A stretch of 64,000 bases of DNA from Niveispirillum cyanobacteriorum (GTDB lineage: Bacteria > Pseudomonadota > Alphaproteobacteria > Azospirillales > Azospirillaceae): contig NZ_CP025611.1 of the NCBI RefSeq assembly GCF_002868735.1, positions 2,412,501 through 2,476,500 of the forward strand. The letters run 5' to 3'. Below are positions 35,339-43,118 of this stretch, in pieces (the stretch's first letter is position 1; each line of letters starts with the position of its first letter). A program made the translations under genes and the position numbers. A model generated the notes under the pieces. That model had not been told where the DNA came from. It saw only the letters and a list, made by a program, of their open reading frames with translations, and searched no databases.

Positions 35339-35677
35339 ATGTCCCTGCCAGATGATGTTCACCCCCCTGAAGTGGAAGATGATCTGGCAGTGTTGCAGGC
35401 TCGCTATGATGGACGGCCACCGCGGCGGGCGCGGTTGTCGGCTTTGGCGGGTGGGGATGATATCCTATGTTCCTGGGCAGAACAGGCGCGGAGTGACCGG
35501 CTTCTTGTGCAATGTGCCGCGGCACGGCTGGCGCTGGCCCGGCGGCGCCGGCAATTACCGGCAGCACAGGCTCTCGACGATCCCTGGCTGCGCCGTCTGA
35601 CGGCCGCTTTGCGCACCGCGCGGGACGGCGCGGTGGCTCGTGTCCTGACCGCGAAATTCCTAAGATCAAGCGGGTGA
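35339..35677 (+). CDS. Hypothetical small basic helical protein
   Basis: 112 residues, Arg/Ala/Leu-rich helices: VEDDLAVLQARYDGRPPRRARLSALAG, WAEQARSDRLLVQCAAARLALARRRRQLPAAQAL, PWLRRLTAALRTARDGAVARVLTAKFL. No family recognised. It lies between the S24 repressor and a decayed transposase with palindromic DNA upstream, so it probably belongs to the accessory island. Start ATG 35339, Shine-Dalgarno-like GGAG nearby. Confidence 0.55.
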   Translation: MSLPDDVHPPEVEDDLAVLQARYDGRPPRRARLSALAGGDDILCSWAEQARSDRLLVQCAAARLALARRRRQLPAAQALDDPWLRRLTAALRTARDGAVARVLTAKFLRSSG

Positions 35678-35702
35678 TCTTAAGAGACGATAATGGGTAA
35701 AG

Positions 35703-36021
35703 CGGCAGCATCAGACAATTCAGAGCGCCTTGGAGCCATGGCGAACACGGTGTCGAAATGGCGTCGCCGGTATACCGACACCGTCCGGTTGGCACTGGAG
35801 ACAACCCCGCCCGAAGCAACCCATTGATCATTCCGCTCGATGGCCCAAGCGGTGGGCTATACGCCCCCACGATCAACCGGATTAGCGTGCATTCTGGTTG
35901 CAGCAACACCGCAGCGAGACCTTCAAGCTTTCCATCGACATTAAGGTTCATCTGAAACTGAGAACACCGCCTTCTCAGGGGGCGGCTAGGCTCACGGCTA
36001 GGTAAAGCTCAACAGCCCCTA
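35703..36021 (+). pseudogene. Decayed IS630-family transposase with one terminal repeat
   Basis: In-frame pieces of an IS630 transposase can be read: LGAMANTVSKWRRRY (about 35730-35775), then LETTPPEATH-stop-SFRSMAQAVGYTP (about 35793-35860), where the stop TGA replaces the family Trp codon. After a frame change, RAFWLQQHRSETFKLSID follows (about 35885-35940). The internal DGLxDxPRxG region and the C-terminal DDE half are missing. CAACAGCCCCTA at 36010-36021 is the inverse of TAGGGGCTGTTG at 3127, a probable terminal repeat plus TA target. Confidence 0.75.
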
Positions 36022-36026
36022 CCTTC

Positions 36027-37748
36027 TCACCACTCCACCGGCTCATAGGCCAGAACCGCGTCAAAAGCGGCATTGGCCGGGTCGATATCGGCGGTAATCG
36101 GGTCGGCCTTGCCCAGAACCTTCAGCACGAAACGGCTGGCCACCAGCCATTTGCGCCGGTCGCCCCATTTCAGTTCCGCCACCGCCTCCTCGCACAATAG
36201 CGCCGCCGCCAACGTATCGGCCATCAGGGTCAGGAGGCGCCGTCCATGGCGCGGCCCCTGTTCCGGGTTACGGCGCAGGAAGGACAGGGCGGCCCGGCAT
36301 TCCTCCAGCGCGCCTTCCAGAATGGCCGACACATCATCGACCGCCGGTTCCTGCAGCCGCGTGGGCAGGTCGGACAGGATGGTGCCGACCCGGGCCAGGA
36401 ACATCTGGTCCCCCGGCCGCTTGCCCGTCACCAGCCGCAGCAGTTCGAGCGCCTGGATATTGGCCGGCCCTTCCCAGACCGACACGACCAGACAGTCGCG
36501 GTAGAAGCGGCTGGTCGCCATTTCGTCAGTATAACCATTGCCGCCGACCATCTCCACCGCCTGCCGACAACCGGTGACGGCCTGTTCGGCGGTGCGGTAT
36601 TTAGCCAGCGCGGTGGCCAGTCGCAGCCAGTCGCCGCCCATGTCCGGGTCAGCCAGCTGCGCATCGAAGGCCAGCACCGACTCGAAGGCCAGCGCCGTCG
36701 ACGCCTCCAGCTCCATCTGCATGTCCAGCAGCTGGTCCTGCACCATCGGGTATTTGCGGATGGGCTTGCCAAAGGCGACCCGGTGCGTGGCCCATCCCGC
36801 ACTTTCCAAAAACGCGCGGCGCAGCAGACCCGCCGATCCCACGGCATTATGGATGCGGCTATATTCCAGCGCCGCCATCATCACTCTCAACCCATCCGGC
36901 GGCGGCGCCAGCTCCACGGCGAAACAGCCATTCAGGTCCAGTTCCGCGGTCGCCAGCCCGCGCGTCCCCGCCTTTTCCTTCAGCCGCCGGGCGCGCTGAT
37001 GGTTGGGCGTGCCATCCTCCAGATGAGAGGGGACAAGGTAGCAGCCCAGGCCCTTGCCCCCCGGCTCCGCGCCGTCCGGCCTTGCCGTCGCCATGGCCAG
37101 ACCCGCCCCGGCATTGCTGGTGAACCATTTCAGCCCGTGCAGGCGATGGCCATCATGGCGCTGTTCGGCCCGCGTCGTGGTCGCCCCCACATCCGACCCA
37201 CCATGCAGCTCGGTGGCCCAGGTGCCGCCCGACAGCGCCTTGCCGTCCATGCGGATCATCTCGGGCAGGTAGCGCCCGCGCACGGCGGCGGGGGCCAACA
37301 TGTCCAGCACATGCGCCACCGCCCCCGTCATGGTGACGGGGCAATGGATGGAGATATCGGCCTGCGACAGCATATAGCCCATGGTGAAACAGGCGGCATG
37401 GCTGGGCGCGCCCGTCGGCCCCTGCCCCTCTGGCTGATAGGCCAGGCCTACCGCCCCGCGCCGGTACGCCTCGGCATGACAGGCCAGATAATCTTGGTTG
37501 AAGACGACGCGGCCTGTGCGGTTGCCATCGACATCATAGGGGTCCAGACGCGGCGGCGCGAACCTGTCCGTATACTCGGCCTGTCGGTCCAGCGCGTCGC
37601 CCGCCCAGGCCCCGAATTCCGACAACCGCCCCTCATGCGCCTCCAGCACATGCGGCGCCCGGCGTTCCAGAAGGCGGATCAGGTTGGTGTCCGTCTCAAA
37701 AAAATTGGTGCCGCGCGCCGTGCGCGGATAGTCGGCGGCGTCACTCAT
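36027..37748 (-). CDS. AidB-like acyl-CoA dehydrogenase
   Basis: 573 residues, FAD enzyme of the acyl-CoA dehydrogenase superfamily, AidB branch. N-terminal adaptive segment RTARGTNFFETDTNLIRLLERRAP; mid-domain GGTWATELHGGSDVGATTTRAE (FAD contacts), KWFTSNAGAGLAMATARP. The C-terminal helix domain contains GKPIRKYPMVQDQLLDMQME, EMVGGNGYTDEMATSRFYRD and VSVWEGPANIQALELLR. E. coli AidB binds DNA and protects against alkylation, but many homologues are plain dehydrogenases. ATG 37748 follows GGGAGGA. Confidence 0.9.
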   Translation of the reverse strand: MSDAADYPRTARGTNFFETDTNLIRLLERRAPHVLEAHEGRLSEFGAWAGDALDRQAEYTDRFAPPRLDPYDVDGNRTGRVVFNQDYLACHAEAYRRGAVGLAYQPEGQGPTGAPSHAACFTMGYMLSQADISIHCPVTMTGAVAHVLDMLAPAAVRGRYLPEMIRMDGKALSGGTWATELHGGSDVGATTTRAEQRHDGHRLHGLKWFTSNAGAGLAMATARPDGAEPGGKGLGCYLVPSHLEDGTPNHQRARRLKEKAGTRGLATAELDLNGCFAVELAPPPDGLRVMMAALEYSRIHNAVGSAGLLRRAFLESAGWATHRVAFGKPIRKYPMVQDQLLDMQMELEASTALAFESVLAFDAQLADPDMGGDWLRLATALAKYRTAEQAVTGCRQAVEMVGGNGYTDEMATSRFYRDCLVVSVWEGPANIQALELLRLVTGKRPGDQMFLARVGTILSDLPTRLQEPAVDDVSAILEGALEECRAALSFLRRNPEQGPRHGRRLLTLMADTLAAALLCEEAVAELKWGDRRKWLVASRFVLKVLGKADPITADIDPANAAFDAVLAYEPVEW

Positions 37749-38005
37749 GCCCGCGTCCTCCCTGGCTTTGGGGGCCAGCATGACGGAAAGGTCAGGCGTG
37801 TGAAAGGGGCCGGACGGGACCACGCGCGACAGCCATGTGTGTACCGGCAGACGATAGTCCTTGTTATGGGGCGGATAAGCGCCCACCTTAGTCTAGTCGA
37901 CTTTGCTACTGGGCTATCTTCCGGCTACCGCTGGTTCTTCCCTGTCGTGACTTTGATGCCCGTGCCGCACTCTCGCGCCGGGCAGCTCCGAACGGGAACG
38001 ATCCC

Positions 38006-38011
38006 AGGAGG
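38006..38011 (+). promoter_or_regulatory. Consensus Shine-Dalgarno of cspA
   Basis: AGGAGG, five bases before the ATG at 38017. It ends a long leader of up to ~260 bp, typical of cold-shock mRNAs whose leader structure controls translation. Confidence 0.75.
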
Positions 38012-38016
38012 TTTTT

Positions 38017-38226
38017 ATGACTACCGGTACCGTCAAGTGGTTCAATGGCACCAAGGGCTTTGGCTTCATCCAGCCCGAGGATGGCTCGGCCGACGTTTTC
38101 GTGCACATCTCCGCCGTTGAGCGCGCTGGCCTGTCCAGCCTGAACGAAGGCCAGAAGGTCACCTTCGACGCCGTGCGCGATCCGCGCAAGGGCAAGACGG
38201 CGGCTGAAAACCTGCGCGTGGCCTAA
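38017..38226 (+). CDS. cspA: Cold shock protein, CspA family
   Basis: 69 residues, one OB-fold. RNP1 is [11 protein letters not shown] and RNP2 is DVFVHISAV, the single-strand RNA/DNA binding surface. It acts as an RNA chaperone. A strong terminator separates it from the IF-1 gene, 78 bp downstream. Confidence 0.96.
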   Translation: MTTGTVKWFNGTKGFGFIQPEDGSADVFVHISAVERAGLSSLNEGQKVTFDAVRDPRKGKTAAENLRVA

Positions 38227-38253
38227 ATCCACGTTCAGTAAACGGCTTTGAAG

Positions 38254-38287
38254 GGGCGGCGGCATGGTCACATGCCGCCGCCCTTTC
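38254..38287 (+). terminator. Rho-independent terminator of cspA
   Basis: GGGCGGCGGCATG-GTCA-CATGCCGCCGCCC, 13-bp perfect stem, then TTTCTGTTT. Confidence 0.88.
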
Positions 38288-38304
38288 TGTTTCAGGGGTA
38301 AAGC

Positions 38305-38586
38305 ATGACAAAAGAAGAATTCATTGAATTCGACGGCATCATCGCCGAAGCGCTGCCCGATGGCCGCTTCCGCGTGAAGCTGGAGAACGGCCACGAGATC
38401 ATCGCCTATACCGCCGGTCGCATGCGCAAAAGCCGCATCCGCTCCCTGGCCGGTGACCGCGTCACCGTGGAAATGACGCCCTATGACCTGACCAAGGGCC
38501 GCATCACCTATCGCCACAAGGACGAGCGCCCCGCCGGTGCCGGTGGCCCGCCCCGTCGTCCGGGTGGCCCGCCGTTCCGGCGCTGA
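38305..38586 (+). CDS. infA: Translation initiation factor IF-1 with Pro/Arg/Gly-rich tail
   Basis: 93 residues. The S1-like OB-fold (1-72) keeps the IF-1 pattern: [67 protein letters not shown] 20-residue tail ([21 protein letters not shown]) is extra to the canonical 72-residue factor. It could be a second IF-1 for cold conditions, given its neighbour cspA; whether another infA exists cannot be seen here. Confidence 0.92.
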   Translation: MTKEEFIEFDGIIAEALPDGRFRVKLENGHEIIAYTAGRMRKSRIRSLAGDRVTVEMTPYDLTKGRITYRHKDERPAGAGGPPRRPGGPPFRR

Positions 38587-38608
38587 GGCTGACAGGCTGA
38601 CGTAAAAA

Positions 38609-38643
38609 AGGGCGGACCGGTTGATACCGGTGCCGCCCCTTTT
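38609..38643. terminator. Terminator between infA and the CoA-transferase genes
   Basis: GGGCGG.CCGG-TTGATA-CCGG.GCCGCCC flanked by AAAAAA and CTTTT, usable in both directions between convergent transcripts. Confidence 0.85.
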
Positions 38644-38665
38644 CATGTCCCGAAAGCCTGGATGC

Positions 38666-39337
38666 TTACGCCGCCAGCCCTTCCGCCACCTCGAACACCG
38701 CTTCCGTCTTCGACTTGATCTCCTCGACCGTCACGCCGGGGGCCAGTTCGATCAGGGTCAGGGGGCCGGTGCCGTGCTTGTCGACCTGGAACACGCCCAG
38801 GTCGGTCACCACCAGATCGACAACGCGTGTGCCGGTCAGCGGCAGGGTGCAGGCCTTCAGCAGCTTCGGCTCAATGGCGCCCGTCTTCTTGTCGACGGCG
38901 CAATGCTCCATCACTACCACGACCTTCTTAACGCCAGCGACGAGGTCCATGGCCCCGCCCATGCCCTTGACCATCTTGCCGGGGATCATCCAGTTGGCCA
39001 GATCGCCATTGGCGGCCACCTGCATGGCGCCCAGCACCGACAGGTCGATATGCCCGCCACGGATCATGGCAAAGCTGTCGGCGCTGCTGAAATAGCTGCT
39101 ATAGGGCAGCTCGGTGATGGTCTGCTTGCCGGCATTGATCAGGTCGGCATCCTCTTCCCCTTCAAACGGGAAGGGGCCCATGCCCAGCATGCCATTTTCC
39201 GACTGCAAGGTGACATGCATCCCGTCCGGGATGAAGTTCGCCACCAGGGTCGGGATGCCGATGCCCAGATTCACATAAAAACCGTCGCGCAACTCCTTGG
39301 CGGCGCGGGCGGCCATTTCCTCACGGGTCCAAGCCAT
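38666..39337 (-). CDS. scoB: 3-oxoacid CoA-transferase subunit B
   Basis: 223 residues. Pairs with subunit A to move CoA from succinyl-CoA (or acetyl-CoA) to acetoacetate. The catalytic Glu is in [12 protein letters not shown], forming the glutamyl-CoA thioester. [15 protein letters not shown] and [20 protein letters not shown] are subunit B signatures. It starts 17 bp after the subunit A stop. Confidence 0.94.
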   Translation of the reverse strand: MAWTREEMAARAAKELRDGFYVNLGIGIPTLVANFIPDGMHVTLQSENGMLGMGPFPFEGEEDADLINAGKQTITELPYSSYFSSADSFAMIRGGHIDLSVLGAMQVAANGDLANWMIPGKMVKGMGGAMDLVAGVKKVVVVMEHCAVDKKTGAIEPKLLKACTLPLTGTRVVDLVVTDLGVFQVDKHGTGPLTLIELAPGVTVEEIKSKTEAVFEVAEGLAA

Positions 39338-39354
39338 TTTTGTTCCCCTCGCCC

Positions 39355-40056
39355 TTAATCACGCTTGCGGGTGGTACGCTGTTCGATGCGTTTTTCATGC
39401 ACGCCCTCAATGATGCGCTGCACGAAAATGCCCGGCGTATGGACATGATCGGGATCGATCGTGCCGACATTCACCAGTTGCTCCACCTCGGCCACCGTGA
39501 CCTTGCCTGCCATGGCCATCATCGGATTAAAGTTCCGGGCCGTCTTGCGATAGATCAGGTTGCCTTCCGTATCGCCCTTCCAGGCCTTGACGATGGCCAA
39601 ATCGGCGCGCAGGCCCCGTTCCATGACAAAGGTCTCGCCGTCGAACTCGCGCAGTTCCTTGCCTTCCGCCACCAGCGTGCCCACGCCTGTCTTGGTGAAG
39701 AAGGCGGGGATGCCCGCACCGCCGGCGCGGATACGCTCGGCCAGGGTGCCCTGCGGGTTGAACTCAAGCTCCAGCTCGCCGGACAGGAACTGCTGCGCGA
39801 ACAGCTTGTTCTCACCCACATAGGAGCTGATCATCTTCTTGATCTGCTTGGTCTCCAACAACTGGCCCAGGCCGAAGCCATCCACGCCCGCATTGTTGGA
39901 GATGACCGTCAGGCCCTTCACGCCCGACAGCTTGATCGCCGCGATCAGATTTTCGGGAATGCCGCAGAGGCCGAACCCGCCGGCCATCACGGTCATGTCA
40001 TCGCGCAGCAGCCCCGCCAGGGCCGATACGGCGTCGGTATAGACTTTCTTGCTCAT
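39355..40056 (-). CDS. scoA: 3-oxoacid CoA-transferase subunit A
   Basis: 233 residues. CoA-transferase family I subunit [14 protein letters not shown] at the N-terminus, [63 protein letters not shown] 40056 gives the family N-terminus MSKKVYTDA. With hbdA and etfBA it fits acetoacetate and hydroxybutyrate use in a PHB-making organism (inference). Confidence 0.94.
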   Translation of the reverse strand: MSKKVYTDAVSALAGLLRDDMTVMAGGFGLCGIPENLIAAIKLSGVKGLTVISNNAGVDGFGLGQLLETKQIKKMISSYVGENKLFAQQFLSGELELEFNPQGTLAERIRAGGAGIPAFFTKTGVGTLVAEGKELREFDGETFVMERGLRADLAIVKAWKGDTEGNLIYRKTARNFNPMMAMAGKVTVAEVEQLVNVGTIDPDHVHTPGIFVQRIIEGVHEKRIEQRTTRKRD

Positions 40057-40323
40057 GAGCGTGCCCGCGGCCTCCTCCATTATGTGGGCTTTTCTCTTGA
40101 GGTGTACGGCGGTGCAGCATGGGTGTCAATGCGCCATCCCACATAAGATGAAACATGATTCAATTTTCATATTTGATATGTCCGACAGGCGACAAATCGG
40201 CCACCATGTTACGAATGTTACACCTGTGGCGTGTAGTCACCGGTCACGGCATGATCACCGCGATGGGTTGTTCAGGGGCCTGGGGGCGGGCCCGTATCTT
40301 CCAAGGATTCTCAAGGTCAGATC

Positions 40324-40854
40324 ATGTCCATGTCTTCTACGATCGGGCGGGCCCTGCGCCCCGTCCTGCTTTCCTGCATCCTCTTGTCTGCCACCGGCGC
40401 CGTCCAGGCGCAGGACCGGCCAAACCCGGACAAGGTGGCGCGCGGCGCCTATCTGGTCGGCATCCTGGGCTGTGGCGACTGCCACACGGCGGGTGCCATG
40501 GCGGGACGTCCCGATACGGCGCGTCTGCTGGGCGGCAGTGATGTCGGCTGGCAGGTGCCGGGGCTGGGCACCTTTGTCGGCCCCAACCTGACGCCTGACC
40601 GCGATACCGGCCTGGGGGCCTGGACCGATGCGGAAATTGTGAAGGCCCTGCGCACCGGTGTCCGCCCGGACGGGCGGCAACTGGCCCCCGTAATGCCATA
40701 TATGGGGTATAGCCGGATGACCGACGCCGATGCCGGCGCCATCATCGCCTATCTGCGGTCGCTGACGCCGGTATCGGGCGCTGTGCCCGGTCCCTTCGGC
40801 CCCACGGAGAAGCCGACCCTGCCCTATTTCGCCCTGACCATGCCGGGCAAATAA
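40324..40854 (+). CDS. Exported class-I c-type cytochrome
   Basis: 176 residues: signal peptide (RPVLLSCILLSATGAVQA), then heme-attachment motif CGDCH (about residue 49) and the distal Met in MPYMGYSRMTDADAGAIIAYLRSL. The overall pattern (GxYLVxxxxCGDCHT...PNLTPD...W) resembles cytochrome subunits of membrane-bound dehydrogenases. Periplasmic electron carrier. AAGG ribosome site. Confidence 0.9.
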   Translation: MSMSSTIGRALRPVLLSCILLSATGAVQAQDRPNPDKVARGAYLVGILGCGDCHTAGAMAGRPDTARLLGGSDVGWQVPGLGTFVGPNLTPDRDTGLGAWTDAEIVKALRTGVRPDGRQLAPVMPYMGYSRMTDADAGAIIAYLRSLTPVSGAVPGPFGPTEKPTLPYFALTMPGK

Positions 40855-40866
40855 CGGAGAGCCTTG

Positions 40867-41253
40867 GTGAAGATCGCCCATGTCGCCCTGTGGACCGCTG
40901 ATCTGGATGCGGCTGCATCCTTCTGGGCCACATATTTCGAGGCTGATGTGGGCGATCTTTACGAAAGCCGCCGCCGGCCGGGCTTCACCTCCCGCTTCCT
41001 GCGGCTGAAGGAAGGGGCCGTCATCGAACTGATGAGCGCGCCCTGGCTGTCAGGAGAGGGGGAGCAGGGCTGGGAACGCTATGGCTGGGCCCATATCGCC
41101 CTGTCGCTGGGCTCAGAGGCAGCGGTCAACGACCTCGCCACCCGCCTGTCCGCCCAGGGCCTGCTGGATAGCGGCCCGCGCTGGACCGGCGACGGCTATT
41201 ACGAGGCAGTGGTGAGGGACCCGGACGGCAACCTGATCGAGATCACGGTGTAA
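40867..41253 (+). CDS. VOC/glyoxalase-fold protein
   Basis: 128 residues. HVALWTADLDAAASFWATYF, RFLRLKEGAVIELMS, GWAHIALSLGSEAAVNDLATRL and YYEAVVRDPDGNLIEITV cover both beta-alpha-beta-beta-beta modules, with His, Glu, His and Glu at the usual metal positions. GTG 40867 has GGAG seven bases upstream. It lies 12 bp after the cytochrome gene and is likely co-transcribed. Substrate unknown. Confidence 0.85.
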   Translation: MKIAHVALWTADLDAAASFWATYFEADVGDLYESRRRPGFTSRFLRLKEGAVIELMSAPWLSGEGEQGWERYGWAHIALSLGSEAAVNDLATRLSAQGLLDSGPRWTGDGYYEAVVRDPDGNLIEITV

Positions 41254-41347
41254 AGGCAGCCCTGCCAGCCCGGCATTTTACAGTAACCACGGGTTGGGGT
41301 AGAGCATGTCCATTCCCGACATCCTCTGTTCCTGCCCGGTGGCCGTG

Positions 41348-41980
41348 ATGACCGACCTGGTCCTTTCCACTTTCATCGCCTTTTTCGTGACCATCGATCC
41401 CATCGGCCTTGGCCCCATGTTTGCGGGGCTGACGGCGGGCATGGATGCGCGCCACCGCCGCCGCACCGCCGTGAAGGGCGTGCTGATCGGCACGGGCCTG
41501 CTGTTCGGCTTTGCCTTCATCGGCGAATTGCTGCTGACCTCGCTGGGGATCGGTGTCGGGGCCTTCCGCATCGCCGGCGGCATCCTGCTGCTGCTGGTGG
41601 CCATCGACATGGTGTTTGCCCGCGAAAGCGGCCTGCGCACCGCCACGGCAGAGGAAAAGGAAGAGGCGACGCACAAGGAAGACATCTCCGTCTTCCCGCT
41701 CGCCATCCCGCTGATCGCGGGGCCGGGCGCCATGACCTCGGTCGTGCTGCTGATGGGCCGTGCCGATGGCGACCTGATGATGCAGGCGACCGTCCTGGCG
41801 GTGTTGTCGGGCGTGCTGCTGGCCACCCTGTTCGTGCTGATCTTCGCGGGCGAGGTGTCAAAGCTTCTGGGTGTCACCGGCATCAACGTGATCAACCGCG
41901 TGCTGGGCATCCTGCTAACGGCTTTGGCCTGTCAGTTCATCATCGATGGCGTCATCGAAAGCGGCATTTTGGGGCATTGA
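41348..41980 (+). CDS. MarC/UPF0056-family membrane protein
   Basis: 210 residues from ATG 41348, six membrane helices. LSTFIAFFVTIDPIGLGPMFAGLTAGM (DPIG motif), GVGAFRIAGGILLLLVAIDMV, FPLAIPLIAGPGAMTSVVLLMG (second P-x-x-x-GPG motif), LGILLTALACQFIIDGV. The family start argues for 41348; an ATG at 41306 would add 14 residues including two Cys. Function unproven despite the multiple-antibiotic-resistance name. Confidence 0.88.
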   Translation: MTDLVLSTFIAFFVTIDPIGLGPMFAGLTAGMDARHRRRTAVKGVLIGTGLLFGFAFIGELLLTSLGIGVGAFRIAGGILLLLVAIDMVFARESGLRTATAEEKEEATHKEDISVFPLAIPLIAGPGAMTSVVLLMGRADGDLMMQATVLAVLSGVLLATLFVLIFAGEVSKLLGVTGINVINRVLGILLTALACQFIIDGVIESGILGH

Positions 41981-42015
41981 TACCCCTCTTCAAACGCCGG
42001 TGGTCTGATTGCCCA

Positions 42016-42960
42016 TCACTCCCCCGCCAGCCGCGCCCCTTCCCAGGCCAGAAGCGTGCGTTTCTGCACGGGGCCCCAGCGGTAATTGTCCAGCACGCCC
42101 GTCCCCCTGATGACGCGGTGGCAGGGGATCAGCCAGGCAACCTTATTGGCGCCCACGGCGTTGCCCACGGCACGCGCGGCACTGGGTTGGCCGATCCGGT
42201 CGGCGATGCCGGCATAGGTAGTGACCCCGCCATAGGGAATGTCCAGCAAGGCGCGCCAGACCCGCATCTGGAAGTTGGTGCCTTTCAGGTGCAGCGTCAC
42301 GGGCCCCTGCCCCGATGATACGGGGTCCAGGGACGCCGCCGCCGCCCGCGTCGGCTCCGGGTCTTCCACAAAGGTCGCCATCGGCCAGTCGCGCTGCAAC
42401 TCCGCCATCTGCCCCGCCGGGTCGCCATCGGCCCCGATAAAGCCGAACCAGCAGACCCCACGGTCGGTCGCGGCCAGCAAGGCGGCACCCAGTGCGGTCT
42501 GATGTACCGCCCAGCGGATGACCATACCCTTGCCGGCGGCCTTGTACTCACCGGGCGTTACCCCTTCGGCCACCACGAACAGGTCATGCAGGCGCGACGG
42601 GCCGGACAGGCCCAGATCCAGGCTGGCCCCCAGCAGATCATTGCCACCATCGCCCCGCAGCAGGGCACGGGCATGGCCCAGCGTGGCGAACTGGGCAAAA
42701 CGTTTCGGGCTGATCCCGGCCCAGCGCTTGAACAGGCGCTGGAAATGCCATTGTGTCAGCCCGGCGTCGGCCGCCAGTTCCTCCAGCGAGGGCGGTTCCT
42801 GCCAGTCCCGCGCCAGCCGGTGCAACGCACCCGCCACCAGCCGCGCCCCACCATCGGCCAGCACCGGGTCGCGGGGATCATCGGGGCTGGGGGCGGTCGG
42901 GTTATCCATGGCGGTCAGGGCGCGCAAGGGGGTGACGGCGGGATGCGTGGCGGTCAGCAT
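42016..42960 (-). CDS. AraC-type HTH / O6-alkylguanine-DNA alkyltransferase fusion (Ada-like)
   Basis: 314 residues. The N-terminal AraC HTH (LARDWQEPPSLEELAADAGLTQWHFQRLFKRWAGISPKRF, about 50-125) is joined to an O6-methylguanine methyltransferase (about 150-310). The acceptor Cys is in AWLIPCHRVIRGTG; DNA-contact segment AVGNAVGANK. Compared with E. coli Ada, the N-terminal zinc/phosphotriester domain is missing, so sensing by that route is absent. Repairs alkylated guanine and may regulate. ATG 42960 with AAAGGAA. Confidence 0.92.
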   Translation of the reverse strand: MLTATHPAVTPLRALTAMDNPTAPSPDDPRDPVLADGGARLVAGALHRLARDWQEPPSLEELAADAGLTQWHFQRLFKRWAGISPKRFAQFATLGHARALLRGDGGNDLLGASLDLGLSGPSRLHDLFVVAEGVTPGEYKAAGKGMVIRWAVHQTALGAALLAATDRGVCWFGFIGADGDPAGQMAELQRDWPMATFVEDPEPTRAAAASLDPVSSGQGPVTLHLKGTNFQMRVWRALLDIPYGGVTTYAGIADRIGQPSAARAVGNAVGANKVAWLIPCHRVIRGTGVLDNYRWGPVQKRTLLAWEGARLAGE

Positions 42961-43118
42961 GATCGTTCCTTTCCGGTTCCTGAACCAGAAAATGACGCAG
43001 GCACCGCTCCCGCCCCACCCGATTATTGCGGTCATCCATAGTCCGCCCCTGCTGTCCGGTTGACGCCACCATCGCTCAGGCCCCACCATGCCCGCTGCCA
43101 CCAGAGGGAGAGCAGCCG

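Noticed and set aside
35259-35951. 230-codon minus-strand frame across the small gene and IS relic
   Set aside because: It is antisense to a recognisable IS630 fragment and a plus-strand gene; no motif.
36246-38120. 624-codon plus-strand frame opposite the AidB-like gene
   Set aside because: Antisense shadow; it also runs into cspA in another frame.
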